From Thalassolituus sp. UBA674 (lineage in GTDB: Bacteria > Pseudomonadota > Gammaproteobacteria > Pseudomonadales > Oceanobacteraceae), in NCBI GenBank assembly GCA_002298335.1, contig DBNK01000030.1, positions 1-64,000 of the forward strand: a DNA stretch of 64,000 bases, read 5' to 3'. Numbering within the stretch: the first letter of the stretch is position 1; the number at the start of each line of letters is the position of its first letter. A model generated the notes under the pieces. That model did not search any database. It was not told the DNA's origin and was given only the letters and a program-made list of their open reading frames with translations. The position numbers and the translations under genes are program-made. Below, piece by piece: positions 26,025 through 34,618 of the stretch.

Positions 26025-26856
26025 CCGAGCACTTGATGATGCGCACCAGAGTTTTGATTTTGACTTCCGGCAGCAGCGGCAGTTTGCCGTAATAGCTGGC
26101 CGGATCAATTACTTCGACGTCGTTAAAGCCATCTTCCTGAAAGCCCTTCTGGATGGCTTCGTCTGAGGGGTAGTGCAGGGGCCAGTCACCCTTGGTAAGA
26201 AAGCCCACGGTTTTCTGTGCAAATTTCACATAACGATACGACGGGTGATCGGCAAAGTCCGGATACAGCTCAGTGATGTACCAGCCTTGCGGAAAGCGTT
26301 TCAGAGCATCGGCCATGCGCGACCAGACTTCACGTATCACCGGCAGTTCGAAGTAATTCACCAGCCCTTCGGTGACGATGATCGTCTTCTGTTGCGGGTC
26401 GAGACTTTCAAGAATGCCTTTGATGGATTCCGGACCTGCGGTATTGAACACGTCGCAGACGCGCAGTTCCTGGCCGGGCAGATCGGTGCCGTCGAGTAAT
26501 TCACGCTTTTTCGCGACAATGCCGGGCAGGTCGCATTCCACATAACGGATGTGCGGGTATTTCTTGCGGAAGCGGTAGCCGCGCGGTGACAGTCCGCAGG
26601 CCAGCTCGACAATCTGCGTGACACCTTCTTTTTCAATCAGCTCTTCGACCTTATGGTCGATAACGGTGTGGCGCTGCAGCAGAAAAATATCAATATCAGC
26701 ACCGCCGACCAGTCGCAGGAAGGCATTGATGGGAGCTGCAATCATATTGATACGGCGACCGGTGTCGGTGATGAAGTTCTTCGCAGACAAGCCGTGCTTG
26801 TACCAGATATAGCCGGTGTAGTGGGCGCTGACGCTGATGCGCGATGTATCTGTCAT
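26014..26856 (-). CDS. Leucine-carboxyl-methyltransferase-like SAM-dependent methyltransferase
   Basis: The 280-residue protein resembles the LCM/tetracenomycin-C-synthase methyltransferase family: the SAM loop ELACGLSPRG at 84-93, YVECDLPGIVAKKRELL, and the downstream EGLVNYFELPVIREVWSRMADALK. The substrate is likely a small carboxylate or phenolic compound and is unknown here. It runs convergently with the second GGDEF-like gene, overlapping 11 bp. A small membrane gene follows at 26910 on the same strand, upstream in transcription. Confidence 0.82.
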   Translation of the reverse strand: MTDTSRISVSAHYTGYIWYKHGLSAKNFITDTGRRINMIAAPINAFLRLVGGADIDIFLLQRHTVIDHKVEELIEKEGVTQIVELACGLSPRGYRFRKKYPHIRYVECDLPGIVAKKRELLDGTDLPGQELRVCDVFNTAGPESIKGILESLDPQQKTIIVTEGLVNYFELPVIREVWSRMADALKRFPQGWYITELYPDFADHPSYRYVKFAQKTVGFLTKGDWPLHYPSDEAIQKGFQEDGFNDVEVIDPASYYGKLPLLPEVKIKTLVRIIKCSVSR

Positions 26857-26909
26857 GGTTGTTCTCTTTATTATTTCCCGGCCTTAGCCACGCCGTTGAA
26901 TCAGCCTGT

Positions 26910-27167
26910 TCAGTGGTTATCTGCGTTACGGCTGCGCTCGTATTCCAGATCTTTGCGGACGCTGTTCAGCTGGTAATCCAGATCCGCTGCTTTCTGTTTC
27001 AGCTCACGGTTTTCAACCAGCAGGGCCTGATGCTGCTCGGCCGTTTCTTTCATGGCCTGTTCAACCTCGGCGGCGGCACCGCGCCAGCGCTTGTTCAGAT
27101 AGAGGGCCGTACCGGCGGCACCCAGGACAAAGCTGGAAAGAATAATAGCGATCAGGATTACAGGCAT
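26910..27167 (-). CDS. Small membrane coiled-coil protein
   Basis: An 85-residue protein with one N-terminal membrane helix (about 2-23) and a long charged coiled-coil helix rich in Glu, Lys and Arg (EQHQALLVENRELKQKAADLDYQLN). It looks like a membrane-anchored structural or scaffolding microprotein. No family was recognised. It lies 53 bp upstream of the methyltransferase on the same strand and may be cotranscribed with it. Confidence 0.6.
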   Translation of the reverse strand: MPVILIAIILSSFVLGAAGTALYLNKRWRGAAAEVEQAMKETAEQHQALLVENRELKQKAADLDYQLNSVRKDLEYERSRNADNH

Positions 27168-27328
27168 CTCAGAGCGGACCGGCTGTCAGTGACTTGTGCC
27201 CGCATGATAGCGGAATCCCGGGGCGGATCAAAACCGTAAAACCGGGCCGCAGATGCAGCCGGGCTCTGCATCCGTTACCATGCACGCGATTCCGCCAGAC
27301 CAGACACTCACTCCAGACAGGACAAGCA

Positions 27329-28339
27329 ATGACCATCAGTCAGCTCGTGGCCACCAGTGGCGCACAGATGCGGGTTTTTGATATGGGCCGCCGCATCAGC
27401 AAAATCGGCCGTAAAGAGTTTGAAGCCTTTGAAGAACTCGCCCGTCCGTACCCGTCACCGTATCTGCGCCATGCCTGGCTGGGAATTCTCAGCTGGAATC
27501 CGAAACAGGCGGGGCAGCACAACATCTGGTTTCTGAAGCTGCCACTGGACGAACAGAATATTCTGCAGCCCGGCCCGCGTGATGCGTTCCTGCAACACTG
27601 GCTGCGGGTTGTCGCCAATCCGGATCAGGAACACGGCGAAGCGCCCTGCAGTTTCAAACCCGATGCCAGCCGCATGGCCTATTTTCATGCACTGGCCCTG
27701 CGTCTGCTCGGCCAGCCCACCACACAGTATTACGCCACCGCCCGGGCCTACCTGAGTGGCGATAATGACTTTTCGCAGTGGCAGCATCTGGGTCTGCAGG
27801 GGCTGGCAGAAGTGGTTGCCCGGATAGATGAAGACCATAATCAGGAACTGATCGCCTCGGCCATGACGTCTATGCCTGCAGTACCGCGGAATGCTCTGCT
27901 GGGCTTTCTCGAAAATGCGGAAGCAGGCCCGCAGCTGACCAATGCCCTCAACGATGCACTGGCGCAGGTGATGGCAGAGATTCCGCAGGCTGCTGATCTG
28001 GCCGCGTTTGCCCGGGCGTTGTCGGCCAGTGTGAGTGTGGATCAGCGTCAGCAGCTGCTGGATCTGATGATGTTGCACCCGGCAGCCCGGGATGTGGAAG
28101 TGATCAGTGCCCTGGGCAGCCGCTGCTGGCAGGATCTCGAAGGACGACGTTTACACAATTATCTGGAACTTCTGGCCGCCCTGGGTGATCAGGTATTTTC
28201 AGCACTGATCGCTGATCTGATGACGTTGCCCGGAATGCGGGGACGGATTCTTGAAGCTTTCCGTAATCCGCAGCGCAGCGATCAGCTGAGTACCGCCATT
28301 GGTCATCTGATGGCTGCTGCCCGGGGGCAGATGCAATAA
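27329..28339 (+). CDS. DUF3549 family protein
   Basis: A 336-residue helical protein matching DUF3549 (MTISQLVATSGAQMRVFDMGRRISKI at the start and FLENAEAGPQLTNALNDALAQVM in the middle). The family is common in gammaproteobacteria; its function is not established. The ATG at 27329 is preceded by AGGACAAGCA; a longer in-frame extension to 27194 was rejected for lack of a ribosome site. Confidence 0.82.
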   Translation: MTISQLVATSGAQMRVFDMGRRISKIGRKEFEAFEELARPYPSPYLRHAWLGILSWNPKQAGQHNIWFLKLPLDEQNILQPGPRDAFLQHWLRVVANPDQEHGEAPCSFKPDASRMAYFHALALRLLGQPTTQYYATARAYLSGDNDFSQWQHLGLQGLAEVVARIDEDHNQELIASAMTSMPAVPRNALLGFLENAEAGPQLTNALNDALAQVMAEIPQAADLAAFARALSASVSVDQRQQLLDLMMLHPAARDVEVISALGSRCWQDLEGRRLHNYLELLAALGDQVFSALIADLMTLPGMRGRILEAFRNPQRSDQLSTAIGHLMAAARGQMQ

Positions 28340-28454
28340 GTCTCTGCTCTGCGGCGCCGGGCGCCTCTTTCCGGGAGGCTTCCGGGGCCATCGGGTGAAC
28401 TTGTCGGTCAGGGCGTGCTACTATTCCTCAAACCAGTAAAGTTACTCTTGTCTC

Positions 28455-29603
28455 ATGCGTTTATTCAAAATTTCCTGTTTGTTCCTTGCCGCTGTTTTTG
28501 CTGTTTCATCACACGCCGAAAGTCTGATCCCCAAGCCGCCCGCTCTGAATGCCTCTGCCTGGATTCTGGTGGACGCCGAAAGTGGCACCGTACTGGCTGA
28601 GCACAACGCTGATGAGCGTCTGCCTCCGGCCAGTATGACCAAGATGATGACCAGCTACATTGCTGTTCACGAGATCATGGAAGGTAAGGTCAGCGAAGAT
28701 ACCCAGGTGCCGATCAGCGTCAACGCCTGGAAAAAAGGCGGTTCCAAAATGTGGGTGCGGGAAGGAACTGAGGTGGCTCTGATTGACCTGCTGCGCGGCA
28801 TCATTGTGCAGTCGGGTAATGACGCGTCAATCGCGGTTGCTGAATATTTTGCCGGTTCCGAATCTGCATTTGCCGGCTGGATGAACCAGTACGCACAGAA
28901 CTTCGGCATGACCAATACGAATTTCGAGAATGCCACCGGCTGGCCTGCGGAAGGGCATCTGTCCACCGCCCGCGATCTGGCGACCCTGGCTCTGCACATC
29001 ATTAACGATCACCCGGATTATTATGGGCTGTATGCGGAGAAATATTATGAATATAACGACATCCGTCAGCCCAACCGTAACCAGTTGTTGTGGCGTGATG
29101 CCAGTGTTGATGGTCTGAAAACCGGTCATACTGACGAAGCCGGATACTGTCTCACGGCATCGGCCAAAAAAGATGAGACACGCCTTATTTCCGTGGTGAT
29201 GGGCACCTCCAGTGAATCTGCCCGCACCCAGGAAACCCAGAAGCTGCTGTCCTATGGCTTCCGTTACTTTGAAACGCACAAACTCTACAGTGCCGGTGAA
29301 ATTCTCAGCACCGAAGACGTCTGGCTGGGTAAAACCGATACCGTCACACTAACGCTGGCAGATGATCTGTACCTGACTCTGCCGCGTGGCAGCATTGATG
29401 AGCTGCAGGCTGACATCGTTACTCCGGATTACCCGGAAGCGCCGCTGAAAGCCGGCCAGGCCGTCGGCACCCTGAGCATCCGTATTGGTGATGAAGTGCT
29501 GGCGGAACGTCCGCTGGTGGCGGCGGAAGATGTGGAAGAAGCCGGTTTCTTCGGACGTCTGTTCGGTGGTATCAAACTCTTCTTTATCCGCCTGTTCGGC
29601 TGA
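28455..29603 (+). CDS. dacA: D-alanyl-D-alanine carboxypeptidase (PBP5/6 family)
   Basis: It removes the terminal D-Ala of peptidoglycan pentapeptides in the periplasm. The 382-residue precursor has a signal ending near SHA21 and the active-site triad S60-M-T-K63, S120-G-N122 and K222-T-G224. A C-terminal beta domain and amphipathic helix (AGFFGRLFGGIKLFFIRLFG) anchor it to the inner membrane. It leads the dacA-ybeD-lipB-lipA series. In many relatives this lies directly downstream of rlpA; here it is separated and inverted. Confidence 0.95.
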   Translation: MRLFKISCLFLAAVFAVSSHAESLIPKPPALNASAWILVDAESGTVLAEHNADERLPPASMTKMMTSYIAVHEIMEGKVSEDTQVPISVNAWKKGGSKMWVREGTEVALIDLLRGIIVQSGNDASIAVAEYFAGSESAFAGWMNQYAQNFGMTNTNFENATGWPAEGHLSTARDLATLALHIINDHPDYYGLYAEKYYEYNDIRQPNRNQLLWRDASVDGLKTGHTDEAGYCLTASAKKDETRLISVVMGTSSESARTQETQKLLSYGFRYFETHKLYSAGEILSTEDVWLGKTDTVTLTLADDLYLTLPRGSIDELQADIVTPDYPEAPLKAGQAVGTLSIRIGDEVLAERPLVAAEDVEEAGFFGRLFGGIKLFFIRLFG

Positions 29604-29630
29604 CCTGCCAGAACGCGCTGTCTGACTTGC

Positions 29631-29655
29631 AATATGGGGCATGCGGCCCCATATT
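29631..29655 (+). terminator. Hairpin between dacA and ybeD
   Basis: AATATGGGGC pairs perfectly with GCCCCATATT around a 5-nt loop, 27 bp after the dacA stop. There is no T-tract, so it may attenuate or stabilise rather than end transcription. Confidence 0.45.
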
Positions 29656-29680
29656 CACCGGAGTCTGAGAGGAATCCCGT

Positions 29681-29953
29681 GTGACCCAGCCCGAAGCCCC
29701 TAAAATTGAATTCCCCTGTCCTGACTATCCGATCAAGGTGGTCGGCACCGCCATTGATAACTACGAACGTATCGTCGTGGATATCGTGCGCGTGCATGCT
29801 GAAGACTGCGATTTCGAGCGGATCCGCGTGCAGGAAAGTTCCAATGGCCGTTTCCGCTCCGTCACTCTGTACATCACCGCCACGGGTAAAGAGCAGCTGG
29901 TGAACATCCATAAGGATCTGACCGCTCATCCCAGCGTGAAAATGGTGATCTGA
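29681..29953 (+). CDS. ybeD: DUF493 family protein YbeD
   Basis: A 90-residue ferredoxin-like protein of the YbeD family, which is linked in many genomes to lipB and lipA. The GTG start at 29681 has GAGAGGA upstream. The stop TGA overlaps the lipB ATG by one base (TGATG), so the genes are coupled. It may sense or bind a small ligand in lipoate metabolism, but no function is established. Confidence 0.9.
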   Translation: MTQPEAPKIEFPCPDYPIKVVGTAIDNYERIVVDIVRVHAEDCDFERIRVQESSNGRFRSVTLYITATGKEQLVNIHKDLTAHPSVKMVI

Positions 29954-30582
29954 TGCAGATCCGCCAGCTCGGTCTGGTTGATTATCAGCCGGTCTGTGAT
30001 GAGATGTCGGCCATTACCGACAGCCGTGGGCCGGATGCCGAAGATCAGCTGTGGTTTCTGCAGCATCACCCTGTGTTTACTCAGGGGCAGGCCGGTAAAG
30101 CAGAGCATCTGCTGTTTACCGGCGATATTCCCGTGATTCAGACCGACCGTGGCGGGCAGGTGACCTACCATGGTCCGGGCCAGCTGGTGGTCTATCCTCT
30201 GATTGATCTGAACCGGCTTGGCTGGGGTCCGCGGCAGCTGGTCACAGCACTGGAACAGGCGATCATCGCCACGCTGGCGGAGTGGGACATTGACGCAGCG
30301 GCACGCGCTGATGCGCCGGGTGTGTATACCAAAGGGCGTAAAATCGCCTCATTGGGGCTGCGTATCCGCAAGGGCCGCTCCTTTCATGGTCTGGCGCTGA
30401 ATATCGATATGGATCTGGAGCCGTTTCACCGCATTAACCCTTGTGGTTATGCCGGGATGGAAATGACCCAGATGACGGCCGAGACCGACCGGCCGGTGGA
30501 TTTTAATGAGGTGGCACAACGCCTCGAACATCATCTTCTGGCGCAGCTGGTGATCCCGGCGGCGACAGCAACTGCAGATTAA
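29953..30582 (+). CDS. lipB: Lipoyl(octanoyl) transferase LipB
   Basis: LipB transfers octanoate from acyl carrier protein to lipoyl domains of 2-oxoacid dehydrogenases. The 209-residue protein carries TDRGGQVTYHGPGQLVVYPLIDL, Lys in RKIASLGLRI, and the catalytic cysteine in RINPCGYAGMEMTQM. It starts 1 bp inside the ybeD stop and lies 8 bp ahead of lipA. Confidence 0.96.
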   Translation: MQIRQLGLVDYQPVCDEMSAITDSRGPDAEDQLWFLQHHPVFTQGQAGKAEHLLFTGDIPVIQTDRGGQVTYHGPGQLVVYPLIDLNRLGWGPRQLVTALEQAIIATLAEWDIDAAARADAPGVYTKGRKIASLGLRIRKGRSFHGLALNIDMDLEPFHRINPCGYAGMEMTQMTAETDRPVDFNEVAQRLEHHLLAQLVIPAATATAD

Positions 30583-30590
30583 CAGGCGGA

Positions 30591-31577
30591 ATGAGCATGT
30601 CTGACAGTCCCAAGACCGTACACAAGGTCGTCCAGGGAGAAAAACTGCGCGGCGCTGACAAGGTTGCCCGTATCCCGATCAAGGTGATCCCGACTGAGGA
30701 AATTCCGCGTAAGCCGGACTGGATCCGCGTGCGTATTCCGGCGACCCCGAAGATCAATGAAATCAAAGACAAGTTGCGCAAGCACCGCCTGCACACGGTC
30801 TGTGAAGAGGCCAGCTGCCCGAACATCGGTGAATGTTTCGGCGGCGGAACGGCCACCTTTATGATCATGGGTGACATCTGTACCCGCCGCTGCCCCTTCT
30901 GCGACGTGGGCCATGGCCGCCCGAATCCGCTGGATACCGAAGAACCGGAAAACCTTGCCATCGCCATTGCCGATATGGGCCTCAAATATGTGGTGGTGAC
31001 TTCTGTTGACCGTGATGATCTGCGGGATGGTGGGGCTCAGCACTTTGCCGACTGCATCAGCCGTACCCGTGAACACAGCCCGCACATTCAGATGGAGATT
31101 CTGGTGCCGGACTTCCGTGGCCGTATGGAGATCGCGCTGGATATTCTCTCTGAAACTCAGCCCGACGTGTTTAACCACAACCTAGAAACTGTGCCGCGTC
31201 TGTATAAGGAATGCCGTCCGGGTTCGGATTACCAGTGGTCTCTGACGCTGCTGAAAGAATACAAAGCCCGCAACCCGGACATCGTCACCAAATCCGGGTT
31301 GATGCTGGGCCTGGGTGAAACCAACGAAGAAGTGATTGAAGTGATGCACGATATGCGTGCTCATAACATCGACCACATTACCCTCGGGCAGTACCTGCAA
31401 CCCAGCCGTAACCACTCGCCGGTGAAGCGTTTTGTGACGCCGGAAGAGTTCAAGGAACTGGGTGATATTGCTAAGTCACTGGGCTTTATCCGCGTGACCA
31501 GTGGTCCACTGGTGCGTTCGTCGTACCACGCCGATCAGCAGGCTGAAGGCGTCGATGTCGGCAGTGGCCTGAGCTGA
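30591..31577 (+). CDS. lipA: Lipoyl synthase LipA
   Basis: LipA is a radical-SAM enzyme that inserts two sulfurs into protein-bound octanoyl chains. The 328-residue protein has the auxiliary cluster cysteines Cys71, Cys76 and Cys82 (CEEASCPNIGEC) and the radical-SAM cluster Cys97, Cys101 and Cys104 (CTRRCPFC). The conserved RSSYHAD end carries the serine that ligates the auxiliary iron. The start has GGCGGA upstream. Confidence 0.97.
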   Translation: MSMSDSPKTVHKVVQGEKLRGADKVARIPIKVIPTEEIPRKPDWIRVRIPATPKINEIKDKLRKHRLHTVCEEASCPNIGECFGGGTATFMIMGDICTRRCPFCDVGHGRPNPLDTEEPENLAIAIADMGLKYVVVTSVDRDDLRDGGAQHFADCISRTREHSPHIQMEILVPDFRGRMEIALDILSETQPDVFNHNLETVPRLYKECRPGSDYQWSLTLLKEYKARNPDIVTKSGLMLGLGETNEEVIEVMHDMRAHNIDHITLGQYLQPSRNHSPVKRFVTPEEFKELGDIAKSLGFIRVTSGPLVRSSYHADQQAEGVDVGSGLS

Positions 31578-31581
31578 GTCC

Positions 31582-31818
31582 ATGACGGCGGTCCATCTGA
31601 TGATTCTTGGCTTTGGTCTGGCGTTCATTGCCAAGATTATGCAGGATCAGAACCGTCTGCCGGACCGATGCCCGGTAAAACAGGGACCGTTTGGTGTCTT
31701 GTTGAATATCTGTCAGCTGAATCGCCCGTCGGCGCTCAATCGTACCGGGCAGGTTTGGCTGGGAGTTGGGGCAGTGGGCTTGCTCATGTTTGTTGCGGCG
31801 GGTATTGCGTCTCTCTGA
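31582..31818 (+). CDS. Small membrane protein downstream of lipA
   Basis: A 78-residue protein with a hydrophobic start (MILGFGLAFIAKIM) and a second helix near the end (VGAVGLLMFVAAGIASL), linked by a polar loop holding Cys29 and Cys43. It begins 4 bp after the lipA stop and is probably cotranscribed. No family recognised. Confidence 0.6.
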   Translation: MTAVHLMILGFGLAFIAKIMQDQNRLPDRCPVKQGPFGVLLNICQLNRPSALNRTGQVWLGVGAVGLLMFVAAGIASL

Positions 31819-31839
31819 AGTCTTTCAGAAAGAATCCTG

Positions 31840-32016
31840 TTATAAAAAACCAGACCCCAGAAACGCAAAACCCTCCGAGCGGAGGGTTTTGGTGGTCTCG
31901 GCTTTGGCCGACTTTCTGCGGTAGGCCTTGCGGCTTTCTACGACCTGAGCGCGGTATTTGGGTTGCATCACCGCGGCTTTGGCGCGGGATTTCCCGGCCG
32001 GGACTGTCTTTTTCAT
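31840..32016 (-). CDS. ArfA-like ribosome-rescue protein with internal terminator
   Basis: A short minus-strand frame encodes 58 residues from ATG at 32016 to TAA at 31840-31842, with AGGAGA six bases ahead of the start. The protein is very basic (MKKTVPAGKSRAKAAVMQPK, then YRAQVVESRKAYRRKSAK), which resembles ArfA proteins (pattern like …QP-F/Y-R-x-QVV…K-x-Y-x-RK). A terminator stem (31867-31890) lies inside the frame at about residues 42-50. ArfA mRNAs are known to be non-stop because of such a hairpin and to be tagged by tmRNA, so rescue switches on when tmRNA fails. Homology is inferred; the usual GKGSY core is altered. Confidence 0.5.
   Translation of the reverse strand: MKKTVPAGKSRAKAAVMQPKYRAQVVESRKAYRRKSAKAETTKTLRSEGFAFLGSGFL
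31867..31890. terminator. Bidirectional terminator inside the ArfA-like frame
   Basis: AAAACCCTCC pairs perfectly with GGAGGGTTTT around a GAGC loop. On the plus strand it closes the dacA-lipA unit; on the minus strand it falls inside the ArfA-like coding region. Confidence 0.85.
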
Positions 32017-32164
32017 GATTTTCTCCTGTGACTGTGGATCAGTGCTTCTGACACCACACCATTACAATAGATCCGCTGTGGGCAGAATGAAAGCGGATTC
32101 TCAGGCATAATACTGTCACCTGCGGCTGTTAGTCTGCCGCGAACTTCTTTTTGAGGACTCCGCC

Positions 32165-32611
32165 ATGATGGCTCCTGATCAGTCTCCGCTTCCGTCCGGT
32201 CTGAAACCACTCAGTCTGAACGGCACCTGTGCTTACCATATTGAAAACGAGACCATTCACCTGGATGTGGAAGAAATCGCCAACAACCGCGACAGCGGTA
32301 ACACCAGTGGCACGCTGTCGCTGGAAATGTGGGCTCTGAGTGCGCCTTACAGTGGTGGTGATTTCAGCGGCTATCAGGTTGCTGCCATGGAACTGGGTGA
32401 ACTCAATGGTCAGCACCGTCTGAATAACTGTCACTATGCCATGACCATCCGCACCCCCGGTGAAGGGCAGTGGTATCTGGCGCTGATGCTGCGGGAGTGG
32501 AGTAACGGAGGTTACGTCACCCGCGATTTCGTTGGATTCCCGCAGCCGATCAAAGCGCACTACAAGCTGGTGCTCAGTCTGGATGGCATGCCAGCGGTAT
32601 ACCGTCCCTGA
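32165..32611 (+). CDS. Hypothetical protein
   Basis: A 148-residue soluble protein, largely beta-stranded (TLSLEMWALSAPYSGGDFSGYQVAAMELGEL; QWYLALMLREWSNGGYVTRDFVGF). Two Cys at about 22 and 89 could pair. No family recognised. The ATG has GAGGA upstream, and a T-rich terminator follows at 32635. Confidence 0.65.
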   Translation: MMAPDQSPLPSGLKPLSLNGTCAYHIENETIHLDVEEIANNRDSGNTSGTLSLEMWALSAPYSGGDFSGYQVAAMELGELNGQHRLNNCHYAMTIRTPGEGQWYLALMLREWSNGGYVTRDFVGFPQPIKAHYKLVLSLDGMPAVYRP

Positions 32612-32634
32612 GCAGCCTGCCGGATCCGCAAAGA

Positions 32635-32660
32635 AAAAGCCGGGTAAAAACCCGGCTTTT
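32635..32660 (+). terminator. Rho-independent terminator
   Basis: AAAAGCCGGG pairs with CCCGGCTTTT around an A-rich loop, followed by TTTT. It serves the gene ending at 32611 and, by its A-rich arm, the convergent YdcH gene. Confidence 0.85.
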
Positions 32661-32676
32661 CTGTACCTGAGGGGGA

Positions 32677-32916
32677 TCAGGCCTTCTGCAGCATGGCGTA
32701 CAGCTCGTCTTTCAGCTGTACCCGTTTCATTCTCTTTTCATCCAGCGTGTCATCCGCCGCAGGTGTGACATCTTCTTCGATTTTCCGCACTTCTTTATCC
32801 AGCTCGTTGTATTCGTCATAGAGCTTGGCAAAGTGCCGGTCATGGGTTTTCAGTTCAGTGATTTTCTCTGACATTTCCGGAAAATCGATGTGCAGATCGT
32901 GGTTGGTTACAGGCAT
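32677..32916 (-). CDS. DUF465/YdcH family small protein
   Basis: A 79-residue charged helical protein matching the YdcH pattern (ELKTHDRHFAKLYDEYNELDKEVRKIE and KRMKRVQLKDELYAMLQ). Two antiparallel helices are expected. The function of the family is unknown. The ATG at 32916 has an AAGGAGAAT site. Confidence 0.85.
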   Translation of the reverse strand: MPVTNHDLHIDFPEMSEKITELKTHDRHFAKLYDEYNELDKEVRKIEEDVTPAADDTLDEKRMKRVQLKDELYAMLQKA

Positions 32917-33057
32917 TCTATTCTCCTTATGGGCCCGGGACAGCGCGGGAGTTTCAGTCTGAATCTCCTCTCTGCCCCTGAGTTCAGAATACGCTTTTGG
33001 GCCGCTGAGACATTGACTCAGATCAAGGGAATACGTTCCTTATCCGTTACCTGCGGA

Positions 33058-33489
33058 TCAGGCTTTTGCCAGAGCGCCATCAATCCACTGTTTTAACTGA
33101 GGTGCGGGCAGAGCACCGGACAGTCGGTCGATCTCTTTGCCGTCTTTCATCACAATCAGAGTCGGAATGCTGCGGATGTTAAAACGTGCTGCCGTGTTCT
33201 GAGCCAGTTCGGTATTTACTTTGGCAAAGCGCGCCGCATAGGGCATGCCGGCGGCGACCTGTTTGAACACCGGGCCCATCATTTTGCAGGGGCCGCACCA
33301 CTCCGCCCAGAAGTCGATCACGACGGGCAGATCGTTTTTGGTAACGAAGCGTTTGAAGCCAGCATCGTCCAGGTCCACAGTACGACCGTCGAACAGGGTG
33401 GCTTTGCAGCGGCCGCACTGGCCGGGCTGACTGAGTTTTTCTTCAGGTATGCGGTTTATCGCACCGCACTGCGGACAGGTGGTATGCAT
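33058..33489 (-). CDS. trxC: Thioredoxin 2 (TrxC)
   Basis: TrxC is a cytoplasmic thiol-disulfide reductant. The 143-residue protein has an N-terminal zinc finger with Cys5, Cys8, Cys25 and Cys28, then the thioredoxin fold with W-C65-G-P-C68. The DFWAEWCGPCKMMGPVF segment and the cis-proline IRSIPTLIVMK are typical. Zinc binding distinguishes it from TrxA. Promoter likely lies in the 33490-33560 region. Confidence 0.96.
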   Translation of the reverse strand: MHTTCPQCGAINRIPEEKLSQPGQCGRCKATLFDGRTVDLDDAGFKRFVTKNDLPVVIDFWAEWCGPCKMMGPVFKQVAAGMPYAARFAKVNTELAQNTAARFNIRSIPTLIVMKDGKEIDRLSGALPAPQLKQWIDGALAKA

Positions 33490-33562
33490 GTGGTTGGCCT
33501 GTATTCGTGTGTTTCCCTGTATATTGGGACTTTACGAAATAATGCAAGCCCTGCGCTGAAAC

Positions 33563-34585
33563 TCAGTGACTCAGGCAGGCCAGCAGGGCCTCATCAGTGA
33601 CCGGGTTGGCACAACCGTCAGCAAGAATAATCTCAATGCGGGAGTCGGCAGCGTCATCCAGAACCAGCTCGGTGCTGACATCATCCGCGCAGTTATAACC
33701 AATCACCCCCTGATCTGTGATCAGTACCGCTTTCAGACGTTCAGCGCGGACGCTGCTCAGCAGGGAAAGCACCGGGCGGAAACGGAAGGTCTTATCCGGA
33801 CTGAATACCCAGGCATAACTGACAAACCCATCACCGCGGTTGCTGCTGGTCAGGTAGCCCGCTGCCGGAAATACAGGTGCAGGCCCGATATCGGCGGCGG
33901 GAGTGCTGGATGGCATCGTTGATAAAGCGTTGAGTCTGTTGTTATTGCTGGAAGCGGCTGCGCGGGCCGGTGCTTCCAGCAGCGCCAGAGGGATATCTCC
34001 CTGTACAGATTCAACAACCCCGTTGGCTGCCGCGCAATTCATATCATTGAGCATATTCTGCAACTGCTCCCTGTCAGCGCCTGAGTACAGGTCGGCCTTA
34101 CTGGCAATGATGACGTCGGCGACCTCCAGTTGCTGGCGGAAGGTTTCATGGCGGGTGTAGCGCGGATCGCTGGCTTTACGGGCATCAACCAGTGTAAGGG
34201 TCGCGCGCAGGTCGATCACAGAGCGGTAATGCTCTGACTGCAGCAGTTCCAGTATTTCTCTGGGGTGACCGAGTCCGGTTGGTTCTATCAGCAGGCGCTG
34301 AGGCCTGGCCCTGGCCAGCAGGCTGTTGATGGCGATCTGCGCAGGCAGGCCCGCGGCACAACAGAGGCAACCGCCGGGCACTTCTTTGATAAATACCTGG
34401 CCTTCATCTGCCTGTGTGCCACTCAGCAGGCTACCGTCGACACCGGCACTGCCGAATTCATTGATCAGTACCGCCCAGCGTTCACCAGCCGGTTTGTGCT
34501 GCAGCAGATGGGTAATCAGCGTGGTTTTCCCGGAGCCGAGAAAGCCGGTGATGATGTTGGTCGGAACAGACTGGATAATGTTCAA
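33563..34585 (-). CDS. CobW/COG0523-family GTPase, probable zinc chaperone
   Basis: COG0523 GTPases insert or move metals. The 340-residue protein has the P-loop GFLGSGKT at 14-21, the metal-binding CxCC as Cys73-Leu-Cys75-Cys76 in GGCLCC, EPTGLGHP and the base-recognition SKAD at 162-165. The C-terminal CobW_C domain is present (GFVSYAWVF). A Zur-like palindrome lies 33 bp upstream of its ATG (34619-34633), so zinc limitation is the most likely inducer. Members under Zur control are proposed zinc chaperones. Confidence 0.85.
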   Translation of the reverse strand: MNIIQSVPTNIITGFLGSGKTTLITHLLQHKPAGERWAVLINEFGSAGVDGSLLSGTQADEGQVFIKEVPGGCLCCAAGLPAQIAINSLLARARPQRLLIEPTGLGHPREILELLQSEHYRSVIDLRATLTLVDARKASDPRYTRHETFRQQLEVADVIIASKADLYSGADREQLQNMLNDMNCAAANGVVESVQGDIPLALLEAPARAAASSNNNRLNALSTMPSSTPAADIGPAPVFPAAGYLTSSNRGDGFVSYAWVFSPDKTFRFRPVLSLLSSVRAERLKAVLITDQGVIGYNCADDVSTELVLDDAADSRIEIILADGCANPVTDEALLACLSH

Positions 34586-34618
34586 AGTACAGAAATCCGG
34601 ATAAGTCGGAAGAAGCGT

